Assembly: GCF_014529945.1 (NCBI RefSeq)
Contig: NZ_JACVFB010000002.1
Location: 434,001 to 498,000, forward strand
Direction of reading: 5' to 3'
From: Chitinophaga varians
Lineage (GTDB): Bacteria; Bacteroidota; Bacteroidia; Chitinophagales; Chitinophagaceae
DNA length: 64,000 nucleotides
Part shown: positions 42,145 through 51,888 of the stretch, in pieces
How the letters are laid out: each line of letters begins with the position of its first letter
Numbering within the stretch: the stretch's first letter is position 1
Position numbers and translations under genes: made by a program
The notes under the pieces: generated by a model
The model's database searches: none
What the model saw: the letters and a program-made list of their open reading frames with translations, nothing else
What the model was told of the DNA's origin: nothing

Positions 42145-44559
42145 TTATTCAGTTTTTAAAGTGTTGACCGGATTACTGAGGGCTGCCCGCACTGTCTTCA
42201 CGCTCATCGCAGTCAGCGCCATGATGGCCATGATCACCCCTCCCGCTGCAAACACCCACCAGGTAAGGCCGGTACGGTAAGCGAAAGACTGCAACCATTG
42301 ATTCATCACCCACCATGAGCAGGGTATTGCCAGCAGAAATGCTACCAGTACAGGTTTCATAAAGTCAGTGGTCAGCATACGGACCACCTGCCAGACAGTA
42401 GCCCCCAGCACCTTACGGATACCTATTTCTCTGGTACGCTGGTCTGTTGTAAAAATAACCAGCCCCAATAGCCCGATGACACTGATGAAAATAGCCAGGC
42501 CGGAGCACCAGTTCAGCAGATTGCCCATCCGCCGCTCCTGCCCGTACAGGTTCTCCACCGTTTTATCCAGGAATTCATAACTGAATTCATCCCTGGGATA
42601 TATTTCCTTCCATGCTTTTTCCATGCCGGCGAAAGCTTTTTGCCAGACTACGCCCCCTTCCCCGGCACTACGCAACCGTACATGCAAGGTCCGGTGGCTC
42701 CTCAGGGCGTCGCTGCCGATAGCCAGCGCAGGAATCTCACGGCGCATACTCCCAACATTGAAGTTGCCCACTACGCCCACTACCGGATGCCCTTCTACCA
42801 TCTGGCCAATAGCATCCTGCGGGCGCCTGAATCCAAAAGCCCTGACAGCGTTTTCATTCAGCAGCCACTCCCGCACAGAATCTGTGGTCGTAATATTCCT
42901 GCCGGCCAACAAACGAAGGTGATATACCGGCAGATAAGCACTGTCTGCATAACGCACTTCCACGGATTTCTCTATATCCTGCCGACCATTATTATATTTC
43001 ATCGTGATGCTCATCCAGCCGCTCATAATAGGAGTGCGTCCGGAAAGACTTACTTTGTCCACTTCAGGCAAGGCAGCAATCCGGCCTTCCAGCAGCCGGC
43101 GCCTCGACGGATCAGGATCAAGCCACGGCGTTGTAATGGTAAGAATAGCGTCTTTTCTGAATCCCAGATCTTTATTTAATGAAAAGTGAATTTGTTTGCT
43201 GACCACCAGGGTGGCGATAACAAAAAACTGCGCTATGGTAAATTGTACGGCCGTCAGTGTCTGACGCACCCAGACTTTTCCGCCACGGTGGCCGGTATTC
43301 GACTTTAACACTACTACCGGTTGGAACCGCGCCAGCACATAAGCCGGATAGATACCGGCCACTAACGCCACTACTATCGCCAGCGCGAAGAGAAACGTCA
43401 ACACCGGCGTGGAATACAACTGTGTGACTGGCAAGTCCTGCGGCAAAAAGGCATGGAAGCTGACAATCAGCAACGGCGCTACCAATAAAGAAAGGATAGC
43501 TGCCAGCAACGTGAGCACCAGCGTTTCTCCCAGGAATTGTTTGATCAGCTGAGCGGTAGTGCCCCCGATCGCCTTCCGGATACCTGTTTCTTTCGCCCTG
43601 CGGGAGGCCTGTGCCGTTGTCAGGTTTACAAAATTGATCACTGCCAGCCCTAACAATGCCACCGCTACCAGAGACAGGATGTTCAGCTGCTTTCTGTCCG
43701 CAGTACGGCGGTAGGCCTGAAAATCAGTATCAAAATGCAAATCATTCAGAGGTTGCAGCGACAATGCCGTTTTAGAATCTTTTGTGTTATGCTCCTTTAT
43801 GTATTTCTCCAGCATGGCCGTCGCCTCCTGAGGCCTGGCAGAAGACCGGAGCTTCAGCAGCAGCTGCGTGGAAGAGCTGACGCTCCCCCAATTATCATCA
43901 AGGTAAATTCGTTTAAAGCTGGCGTTGGTCTGCAGGGTAGGCATTGAAATCATCTCTGCAAACCAGAAGTCGGTGGTGTGAGACAGGTCTTTCACTACCC
44001 CTGTCACCGTGGCCCGAATACTATCATCATACAGGACCTGTTTTCCCAGTACCTGATCTACCGACAGACCGGGGAAATACAACCGGGCACGCTCCTTTGT
44101 CAGCACCACCGAAAGCGGCTGTGATAACGCTGTGGCAGCGTTGCCACCCAACCACTCATACCCCAGCATATCCGTGTAATTCCTGTCAGCAAAAATCACA
44201 TCTTCATTATTCGGAAAATCCTTTCCATCAACCGTTATACGGGCGGTAGTATTGTTAACAAAAAAATGAACGGCCTTCTCAACCTGTGGTATGTTCCCTT
44301 CTGCTACCGCTATAACGGGAACGGGCACACCGCTGTTTTTCACACTGTCGCCCGAGAAGCTGATCGTGGAAACAACCCTGTAGATATCATTCCTTTCCGG
44401 TACGGACTTATTGAACCCCGACTCATAATACACCACCAGGTATACTACCAGTGCCGCACTGATACCGGTTACAAGTCCCATGATGTTGAGCAGGGAGAAA
44501 ACTTTATTACGCCATATATTTCTGATCGCTACAAGGAAATAGTTTCTAAACATACCCAT
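42145..44559 (-). CDS. Two-module FtsX/MacB permease, paralogue 5
   Basis: An 804-residue inner-membrane permease. A first helix (about 20-42) is followed by a periplasmic MacB-type core domain, three helices near 290-420, a second periplasmic domain and three helices near 680-800. FtsX signatures TGIRKAIGG and REIGIRKVLGA mark the ends of the two modules. It ends in LSNPVNTLKTE, as all five paralogues end in a similar NPxxxLxxx tail. A second ATG two codons in (44553) matches the start of its paralogues better. It lies 4 bases after paralogue 4. Together with an ATPase dimer it probably moves a peptide, lipid or antibiotic from the periplasm to TolC. Confidence 0.92.
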   Translation of the reverse strand: MGMFRNYFLVAIRNIWRNKVFSLLNIMGLVTGISAALVVYLVVYYESGFNKSVPERNDIYRVVSTISFSGDSVKNSGVPVPVIAVAEGNIPQVEKAVHFFVNNTTARITVDGKDFPNNEDVIFADRNYTDMLGYEWLGGNAATALSQPLSVVLTKERARLYFPGLSVDQVLGKQVLYDDSIRATVTGVVKDLSHTTDFWFAEMISMPTLQTNASFKRIYLDDNWGSVSSSTQLLLKLRSSARPQEATAMLEKYIKEHNTKDSKTALSLQPLNDLHFDTDFQAYRRTADRKQLNILSLVAVALLGLAVINFVNLTTAQASRRAKETGIRKAIGGTTAQLIKQFLGETLVLTLLAAILSLLVAPLLIVSFHAFLPQDLPVTQLYSTPVLTFLFALAIVVALVAGIYPAYVLARFQPVVVLKSNTGHRGGKVWVRQTLTAVQFTIAQFFVIATLVVSKQIHFSLNKDLGFRKDAILTITTPWLDPDPSRRRLLEGRIAALPEVDKVSLSGRTPIMSGWMSITMKYNNGRQDIEKSVEVRYADSAYLPVYHLRLLAGRNITTTDSVREWLLNENAVRAFGFRRPQDAIGQMVEGHPVVGVVGNFNVGSMRREIPALAIGSDALRSHRTLHVRLRSAGEGGVVWQKAFAGMEKAWKEIYPRDEFSYEFLDKTVENLYGQERRMGNLLNWCSGLAIFISVIGLLGLVIFTTDQRTREIGIRKVLGATVWQVVRMLTTDFMKPVLVAFLLAIPCSWWVMNQWLQSFAYRTGLTWWVFAAGGVIMAIMALTAMSVKTVRAALSNPVNTLKTE

Positions 44560-44563
44560 CTTT

Positions 44564-46957
44564 TTATTCCGATCTAAGACTCTTTACAGGGTTCATGGTA
44601 GCTGTTTTTAATGATTGCAGGCTGACTGTCAGCAGCGCCACCAGAATCGCCAGCGTACCTGCCAGCAGGAATAGCCAGACACTCAGGGAGGCATGGTAGG
44701 CAAAAGCATCCAACCAGTTGCGGCCAACAAACCAGGCCACCGGTATCGCTACCACCAGCGCCATCAGCACCAGTTTGATAAAATCTTTTGACAACATGGT
44801 CACCACATTCGTCACAGAGGCGCCCAATACCTTACGGATGCCAATTTCCCGGGTGCGCTGTTGCGTGGTGAGCGCCGCCAGGCCTAATAAGCCCAGACAG
44901 GACACTACCATTACCAGTGTGGCAAAAGTGCCTAACACTGCGCCTACCCGGTACTCCGACTTATACATCTGGTTGAAATCATCATCCAGGAAATGATAGT
45001 CAAACGGCACCACGGGCTGCACCTCCTTCCAGAGCGCTCCTATTGCAGCAATCACCTGCTGTTTGTTGCTACCGCCTGTTTTAACATATATCTGTTGAAA
45101 CCAGTCGTATTCCGGGAATACCACAATAGGCTCTATCTTGCTTTTCATGGAAGCAAAGTGAAAATCTTTCATGACGCCTTTTATCGTTCCTGCACGGCCA
45201 TTGAGCATCATTCGTTTTCCTACCGCCACTTCCGGTGTCCAGCCCAATTTTTTAACCGCTGTTTCATTCAGGAAGAAGTGATAAGCGCGTTCTTCCGATT
45301 TTTCTTTCAGGATGTCAGCAATATCAGCATGGGTAAGGTCTTCTCCCGATAGCAGGGAAATACCCAATGTCTTCAGGTAATCCTTTTCTATCGGTAAAGC
45401 GTTGATGTTCATTGTATAGTTCTGTTGCCGTCCTTCAATATGATCCATGCTATATCCTCCCTGAACCAATACCGGAGACTCCGACGCAGCAGTAACATGC
45501 GTCACGCCAGAGAGCTGCAACAGTCGTCCTTTAAAAGATTCCAGCTGCTGCACATTGCCTTTAAATCCATTCATCACCAGCACCTCCGAACGGTCCAGCC
45601 CTAGTTTCTTATGCTGAATATATTGCATCTGGCGCTGCACAATGAGGGTACAGATGATGAAGAATATAGACGCCGCAAACTGGAACACCACCAGCGACTG
45701 ACGGATACGGCTGCCTTTGGGCGTTGCGGCCTGTGATCCTTTCAGCACCTGCACCGGCCGGAACCCGGAAAGGAACAATGCAGGATAGATACCGGTAACA
45801 AATGACACGAGGAAGAAAACGCCAACGAGGATGAGATAAATCCGGTAACCACCGGCGCCGCCGATCTGCAACTGTACATCGGCCAGTTGATTGAAAGCCG
45901 GCAGCAGCACCCTCGCCAACAGCAGCCCGATGCCCATCGCGATGCCGGTAAGCAGGGCCGACTCCATCATAAACTGCCAGAAGAGCTGTCCCCGCTGTGC
46001 TCCCAAGGCTTTCCGTACGCCCACTTCCCGGCTTCTTTCGGTAGACCTGGCAGTGGCCAGGTTCATAAAGTTCACACAGGCGATCACTAACAGCATCCCG
46101 CCTATCAGCGCAAAAATATAATTGTAGCGGATATCGCCTCTTTCTTCTGCAGAGTCAGCGGCCACGGAATGCAGGTGAATATCTGAAACCTGTTCTGGTA
46201 TAAAATTCAGGACCGTGCCGTTGTTGCGTTCCTCATCGCTAAGCTGCTGCCGGCCGATTGCGGTGAGGCTTGCCTGCAGACTGCTCAACTGGGCAGGATG
46301 CTGCACCTGTACATAGGTGTAGTAATTAGCAGATCCCCAGTATTCCTTCAGCTGTAGCGTACTATAACTCGCTACAAAATCAAACTTTAGATGGGTATTG
46401 GCTGGTACGTCAGCTGCAACACCGGTCACCTGAAGAGAACGGGTGCCATTGATCAGCAGCGTTTTTCCGATGGGATCAGTATCACGGAAATACTTTTTTG
46501 CCATCGAAGCTGAAATCACCACCATGTTGGGGCCGCCCAGCACAGTAGCAGCGTTGCCGGTTTGCAGCGGGAAAGAAAACAGCTGAAAAAACGGTGCGTC
46601 CGCATAGATGAAACGGCCTTCGTTCCAGCTTTTGTTATCATATTGTATGTTCACATCCCGGTGATACACGCGAACAACCTTTTGAATTTCCGGCAGGTCT
46701 TTAATCGTAGTAGCCAGAATATTGGGTGTCATGGCCGTTTGCACCAGCTTCTCTCCTTTCTCCCCATAATCCATCCGCACGCGGTATAGCTCAGACACAT
46801 TCTTGTACCACCTGTCGTAGGTCCATTCGTTTTCAAGATACAGGGATAATAGCACGAAACAGGCGATGGCCGTTGCCAGTCCAAAAACATTGATGCCTGC
46901 GTATAACTTGCGTTTCAGGAGATTTTTAACAGCTATCTTAAAATAGTTCTTCCACAT
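44564..46957 (-). CDS. Two-module FtsX/MacB permease, paralogue 4
   Basis: A 797-residue permease with the same layout as its neighbours: an N-terminal helix (20-42), first periplasmic domain, FtsX module one with REVGVRKALGAQRGQL, second periplasmic domain, module two with REIGIRKVLGASVTNV, and a NPVKSLRSE tail. Its periplasmic domains differ from the other copies at many positions, so this is an old rather than recent duplication. It is 29 bases after paralogue 3 and 4 bases before paralogue 5. No defect was seen. Confidence 0.92.
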   Translation of the reverse strand: MWKNYFKIAVKNLLKRKLYAGINVFGLATAIACFVLLSLYLENEWTYDRWYKNVSELYRVRMDYGEKGEKLVQTAMTPNILATTIKDLPEIQKVVRVYHRDVNIQYDNKSWNEGRFIYADAPFFQLFSFPLQTGNAATVLGGPNMVVISASMAKKYFRDTDPIGKTLLINGTRSLQVTGVAADVPANTHLKFDFVASYSTLQLKEYWGSANYYTYVQVQHPAQLSSLQASLTAIGRQQLSDEERNNGTVLNFIPEQVSDIHLHSVAADSAEERGDIRYNYIFALIGGMLLVIACVNFMNLATARSTERSREVGVRKALGAQRGQLFWQFMMESALLTGIAMGIGLLLARVLLPAFNQLADVQLQIGGAGGYRIYLILVGVFFLVSFVTGIYPALFLSGFRPVQVLKGSQAATPKGSRIRQSLVVFQFAASIFFIICTLIVQRQMQYIQHKKLGLDRSEVLVMNGFKGNVQQLESFKGRLLQLSGVTHVTAASESPVLVQGGYSMDHIEGRQQNYTMNINALPIEKDYLKTLGISLLSGEDLTHADIADILKEKSEERAYHFFLNETAVKKLGWTPEVAVGKRMMLNGRAGTIKGVMKDFHFASMKSKIEPIVVFPEYDWFQQIYVKTGGSNKQQVIAAIGALWKEVQPVVPFDYHFLDDDFNQMYKSEYRVGAVLGTFATLVMVVSCLGLLGLAALTTQQRTREIGIRKVLGASVTNVVTMLSKDFIKLVLMALVVAIPVAWFVGRNWLDAFAYHASLSVWLFLLAGTLAILVALLTVSLQSLKTATMNPVKSLRSE

Positions 46958-46986
46958 TGGGTACTTATTTATAATCGGATAAATCG

Positions 46987-49392
46987 CTAATCAATTTTTA
47001 AACTGTCTGCCGGGTTAGACAATGCAGCCCGTACCGTTTGCAGGCTGGTAGTAGCCAATGCGATGACGACCGCCAGAAGACAAACGCTTGCAAACAACCA
47101 CCAATGGATTTCCACATGAAAAGCAAACCCGTTCAGCCATCGCTGCATCAGGTACCATGATATGGGCGTTGCCACCAGCACCGCTATCAGCACCAGTTTC
47201 AGGAAATCGCGCGACAACAGCATTACAATGCTGCCTACTGAAGCCCCCAGCACTTTACGGATACCGATCTCCTTGCGTCGTTGTGCCATCACCAGTACTG
47301 CTATCGCAAACAGCCCCATACAGGAAATAACAATGGCGAGGACCGCGCCACTCATGAATATTTTAGAGAAACGGGACTCCTGACGATACATCCTGTCCGT
47401 GTTTTCATCCAGAAAACCAGGATCATTCTTAGCCAGCGGATTAACCTCTTTCCATATAGCCGTGATGCGCTCCATAGCCGCAGCAGGATGGTTGGTATTG
47501 ACTTTCACAAACAAATAATTCATGCGGGACTGCGGGTCCATCGTTATCATCAGCGGCTCGATCTTTTTGTGGAGCGATTCAAAATGATAATCCTTCACCA
47601 CGCCGATAACATGATAAGGCTGTCCACCGGGATTTAGGATCACCCCTAACGGCTCTTTTTCGTTTAGCTGTCGCGCCAGTTGTTCATTGATCACCACACC
47701 AGCGGAATCTGTTCCGTACTGACGGGAGAAATCCCTGCCCGCCACCAATTTAAGGTCCAGCGTCTTCGCGTAATCATAGTCCACCACGATACATTGCGTA
47801 TTGAGATGGCCACCTTTATAGTCAAACCCACGGGTCCAGTTACCGGAAGAACCATCTTTTCCTATTCCAAGGTTCAGGATACTGCCGGTAACACTTTCTA
47901 CGGAAGGTTCTGAAGCCACTTTATTACGAAAAGCAATACGGGATTGTGGCGACGCATTATCCGCCGGAATACTGATCACCTGCGCGGTATTGTAACCTAA
48001 CGGTGTAGCACGTATGAAATTCATTTGCTGCCAGACAACAGCAGTACAGCTGATCAACAGGGCTGCCACCATGAACTGGAAAACAATCAGGCCATTACGC
48101 ACTCCACTGCCCCTGTTCAGGCTTAGCTTTCCTTTCAATACCTGTATAATATTGACCCGGGCTATTTTCCAGGCGGGATAACCACCTGCCAGCAGTGTTA
48201 CGAGGAAGAAGCCGAGTGCTGTCCCCAATACTATCCAGCCATTGTGGAAAAGCTGAAAGCTCAGCTGGTGCTGAAAAGTAGCGTTATAATAAGGCAGCAA
48301 CACCACCGCGAGCAACAGGCTTACGATCAGGGAAACGAAACAAAGGAGAAAGGCCTCACTCCAAAACTGTAACATCAACTGTCTGTCCATGGCGCCCAAT
48401 GCCTTCCTCAGCCCGATCTCACTGCCACGGGTAAACGATCTGGCAATCGACAGGTTAATAAAATTAATACAGGCAATACCGATGATCAGGCCTGCCAGCA
48501 TCAGCATCATCCAGGGATAGAAAGAACGCAGTCCGCTCCCAAACGTGCTATAGGGAGAAAGATGAACGTCTTTCAGCGCGATGGAGTTGATACGCAGCAG
48601 CTCACCGTCCTTATCGGGTATGCCACCTGTGCTTTTCAGGCTGCTGATGAGGTCTGCCAGATACTTATGCGCAACGGGGAGCAGGCTTTTATTAAAGGCA
48701 GCAGCATCCAAGGCAGGTTCTACCTGTACCATCAACGGATAGCTGGAAACATTCCAGTTGTCACGGATGTTGCTATAATCTTCTACATTCTCAAAGCGGG
48801 CCAGCGCTTCAAAAGTGATGCTGGAGTTATCCGGTATATTATCCGTTACCGCTGAAACAACGAAGGGTTTCCAATTATCCCCGATCTTGACTTCCACCGC
48901 TTTTCCGACCGGGTTTTCCTGATGGAACAGCACTTCTGCCGTTTTCTGTGTCAGCACCAGCTGGTCCAGGCTCCCCAGAGCGGTTTGCTGGTTGCCCTTC
49001 TGTAAGGGAAAAGAAAACATCTGCAGAAAAGCAGCATCTACCATCTCCACATCCAGATAAATATTTTTATCCTTATAACGAACAGGCATATCTCCGCCAG
49101 CGATGCGGGAAACGCGTTTTACACCTGGCACTTCTTTCTGCAACACACCGGCCATGGGTTCGGAGAAACTTTTGTTGACCCGCACACCTTTACTGGTATT
49201 ATCCTGCCGGTACAACTGATACACGTGGTCCCTGTTTTCCTGGAAGTTGTCATAAGACCACTCATGATATGCGGTGAGAGATAGCAGCAATGCTGCGCAG
49301 ATAGCGATACTCATGCCAGTCATATTTACTGCCGCAAACATTTTCTGCTTCCATAAATTTCTCCAGGCAATCTTTAGATAGCTTGTAAACAT
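46987..49392 (-). CDS. Two-module FtsX/MacB permease, paralogue 3
   Basis: An 801-residue permease starting MFTSYLKIAWRNLWKQK. Module one carries SEIGLRKALGAMDRQ and module two KEIGIRKVLGASVGS; the tail is NPADSLKID. The helical segments flanking each module are intact. The upstream gap to paralogue 2 is 94 bases, the largest among the permeases, and could hold an internal promoter, but no clear one was found. The stop lies 29 bases before paralogue 4. Confidence 0.92.
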   Translation of the reverse strand: MFTSYLKIAWRNLWKQKMFAAVNMTGMSIAICAALLLSLTAYHEWSYDNFQENRDHVYQLYRQDNTSKGVRVNKSFSEPMAGVLQKEVPGVKRVSRIAGGDMPVRYKDKNIYLDVEMVDAAFLQMFSFPLQKGNQQTALGSLDQLVLTQKTAEVLFHQENPVGKAVEVKIGDNWKPFVVSAVTDNIPDNSSITFEALARFENVEDYSNIRDNWNVSSYPLMVQVEPALDAAAFNKSLLPVAHKYLADLISSLKSTGGIPDKDGELLRINSIALKDVHLSPYSTFGSGLRSFYPWMMLMLAGLIIGIACINFINLSIARSFTRGSEIGLRKALGAMDRQLMLQFWSEAFLLCFVSLIVSLLLAVVLLPYYNATFQHQLSFQLFHNGWIVLGTALGFFLVTLLAGGYPAWKIARVNIIQVLKGKLSLNRGSGVRNGLIVFQFMVAALLISCTAVVWQQMNFIRATPLGYNTAQVISIPADNASPQSRIAFRNKVASEPSVESVTGSILNLGIGKDGSSGNWTRGFDYKGGHLNTQCIVVDYDYAKTLDLKLVAGRDFSRQYGTDSAGVVINEQLARQLNEKEPLGVILNPGGQPYHVIGVVKDYHFESLHKKIEPLMITMDPQSRMNYLFVKVNTNHPAAAMERITAIWKEVNPLAKNDPGFLDENTDRMYRQESRFSKIFMSGAVLAIVISCMGLFAIAVLVMAQRRKEIGIRKVLGASVGSIVMLLSRDFLKLVLIAVLVATPISWYLMQRWLNGFAFHVEIHWWLFASVCLLAVVIALATTSLQTVRAALSNPADSLKID

Positions 49393-49486
49393 GAGATATC
49401 ATTTATTTAAAAAGTTATAAAATAAACAGGGCGCGTAGAAACACACTCCGATTTGCTGTTCACTTGTTATTCTCTTTATAATATTT

Positions 49487-51877
49487 TTAGTCATTCCTCA
49501 ATACATCCACCGGGTTAGACGACGCGGCGCGCCATGTTTGGGATATGATCGCCAGCAGGGCAATACACAATAGCGCCGCAAAGCTGCCTGCCAGTGTAAA
49601 GAACCCTATGCTGATGCGGTTGGCAAATATTCTCAGAAACAGCTGACTGGCCAGATACCCCAGTGGTAAAGCAATCAATCCTGCCAGCGCTATCAGCCGG
49701 AGATAATTGCGGGACAGCAGCAATACCAGTCCGGATACGCCGGCTCCCATCACCTTCCGTACGCCAATCTCCCGGCGACGGGTAAACGTAGTATAAGACA
49801 CCACACCCAACAGGCCCAGTGCTGCAATAACGGTAATCATTAACACCAGTATGGCCACTCCCGATACGGGCTCTTTTCCGCTGGTTTTCTCGTATAACAG
49901 GTCACTCATCCATTCCCCTGTAAACGTCTGGCCCGGATGCATTTCCAGCCAGGCCGCTTTAATCCCCGCCATGAGCGCGTCTTTGTCCTTAGTGTTTATC
50001 AGTATCTGTAACTGCCTGAACTGATCCGGCACAAACCGGATGGCCATCGGGAATATCGGTACTTCTATAGGTTGATAATTAAAGTCTTTTATAACACCAA
50101 TGATGCTCACCATCGAAGAATCTGAGAGCCATATAGCCTTGCCAATGGCGTCTGACGGCGATTTGAGGTTGAGGGATTTTACCATCTGCTCATTGACGAT
50201 AATGTATTGTTCCTGGTTCCGTGACATCGTGCGCGGAAAGTCAGTACCCGCCAGCAATTTCAGCTGCATCACTTTCAGGAAATCAGCATCACCTGCATAG
50301 TAGCCAATCTGCATGCGATTACCATTTGTTGCCGTTTTTACCTGCAAAAAACCACTGTGTCGCGGAATGCCCAGGGTACCGGAGCTGGCAGTAATGGCCT
50401 CTACTCCCTTCACCTGCATCATGCGGTCTTTCATTAGCTGAAAGTCACCATCCGCCAGGGGTACATTCAGGATGTTGTCACGGGAGAATCCCATGTTAAA
50501 GGCCTCTTTATAAGCAAACTGACGGTATACGGTCACAAAAAAGATGATCGCTGTCAGCGACAAAGTAAACTGTATCACGATGAGCGTCTTGCGCAGACCC
50601 AGTCCGCCAAACAGTTTGATGTCTACCATATTGCGCAGCACTTTAGCCGGCTGGAAAGAAGACAATGCCCAGGCGGGGATAATACCCGCCAGCACGCCGG
50701 TTGCCACGCTGAAAACCAGGAACCATCCAAACAGCATGAAATCCACCGGCTCACCAGACATAAAACCGATCCCTATAGATGTATAGTTTTCCGCCAGTAT
50801 CAACATCAGAATGGCCAGTACCAGGGAGAGCACACACATCACCACCGATTCAGTAATAAACTGCAGAAATACCTGCCAGCGAAGCGCCCCGTTTACTTTG
50901 CGGACGCCCACTTCCCGTGCCCGTTGCAGGGACCGTACGATAGACAGGTTGGTATAGTTAAAGCAGGCGCATATCAGCAACCCCAAAGCAACGGCTATTG
51001 CCGCCAGCACTTTGCCCCATGGCGACGCATTGCCAATATCATTATATAATTCCTGTGAAGGAGAAATACTGCCAAGAGATTGCTGTTCCAGCGTAATGCT
51101 GCCTATCCCTTTGGCCGCCGGTTGATAAAACCGCTGTGAAATAAATGCCAGGGCCGTGGCCAACGACGATTTGCTGACATCGGGTTTAAGTTTCACGTAG
51201 GTATATCCGTCCTGTACCTGATTCCAATCCTGTGACCGGTTAGGCAACATACCCTGCTGTTCCAGCGCAGGAACAGATGACAACGAAGCGTATGCCTCAT
51301 AGTCAATATGGCTCAAACCCGGTGGTGGCGCCAGAATACCGGTAACAATATAATCGCCCATTTTCTCGAAATGCACGACTTTCCCCATAACCGCCGTATT
51401 GCCGAAGATCTTGCCGGCTGCGGCTTCGCTCAAAACAATGCTGTTAGGGGCAGACAAGGCGGTAGCGGGGTCCCCGCTTTTCAGGCTGAAACCAAATACC
51501 CGAAAGAAAGACGGTTCTGTAAACGCACCATTGACCGGCAATTTCTTTTTCCCCTCGATCACATTTCCGGACAACACACCATATAAGCTCACCACATCTT
51601 CTGCAATGGCATAATCCTGCCGTAATACATTCGCCAGTGGCAGCGGAGAACTAGCCATATGATAGTGTTTTCCTTCCTGCGTAGTGGCCTGGGAGGTAAT
51701 CCGCCAGGTGCGGGAAGCAGCAGGATGGAACTTGTCGTAACTAAATTCTTTTTTGGTTGATTTCAATACCATTAAACATACGGTCATGCTTAATGCCAGT
51801 CCCGCAATATTGATAAAGGCAAACAATCTTTGCCGACGCAGGTTTCTAAATGCGATGAGTATGTAACGGAGCAGCAT
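49487..51877 (-). CDS. Two-module FtsX/MacB permease, paralogue 2
   Basis: A 796-residue permease, the most divergent of the five at the N-terminus (MLLRYILIAFRNLRRQR). Module one has REVGVRKVNGALRWQV, an unusual Asn in place of Leu in the RKxLGA signature, and module two has REIGVRKVMGAGVSG. The tail is NPVDVLRND. Membrane segments appear complete. It starts 11 bases after paralogue 1, which indicates co-translation. The substitutions in the signature could change coupling to the ATPase helix, but the effect is not known. Confidence 0.92.
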   Translation of the reverse strand: MLLRYILIAFRNLRRQRLFAFINIAGLALSMTVCLMVLKSTKKEFSYDKFHPAASRTWRITSQATTQEGKHYHMASSPLPLANVLRQDYAIAEDVVSLYGVLSGNVIEGKKKLPVNGAFTEPSFFRVFGFSLKSGDPATALSAPNSIVLSEAAAGKIFGNTAVMGKVVHFEKMGDYIVTGILAPPPGLSHIDYEAYASLSSVPALEQQGMLPNRSQDWNQVQDGYTYVKLKPDVSKSSLATALAFISQRFYQPAAKGIGSITLEQQSLGSISPSQELYNDIGNASPWGKVLAAIAVALGLLICACFNYTNLSIVRSLQRAREVGVRKVNGALRWQVFLQFITESVVMCVLSLVLAILMLILAENYTSIGIGFMSGEPVDFMLFGWFLVFSVATGVLAGIIPAWALSSFQPAKVLRNMVDIKLFGGLGLRKTLIVIQFTLSLTAIIFFVTVYRQFAYKEAFNMGFSRDNILNVPLADGDFQLMKDRMMQVKGVEAITASSGTLGIPRHSGFLQVKTATNGNRMQIGYYAGDADFLKVMQLKLLAGTDFPRTMSRNQEQYIIVNEQMVKSLNLKSPSDAIGKAIWLSDSSMVSIIGVIKDFNYQPIEVPIFPMAIRFVPDQFRQLQILINTKDKDALMAGIKAAWLEMHPGQTFTGEWMSDLLYEKTSGKEPVSGVAILVLMITVIAALGLLGVVSYTTFTRRREIGVRKVMGAGVSGLVLLLSRNYLRLIALAGLIALPLGYLASQLFLRIFANRISIGFFTLAGSFAALLCIALLAIISQTWRAASSNPVDVLRND

Positions 51878-51888
51878 ATACGTTAAGA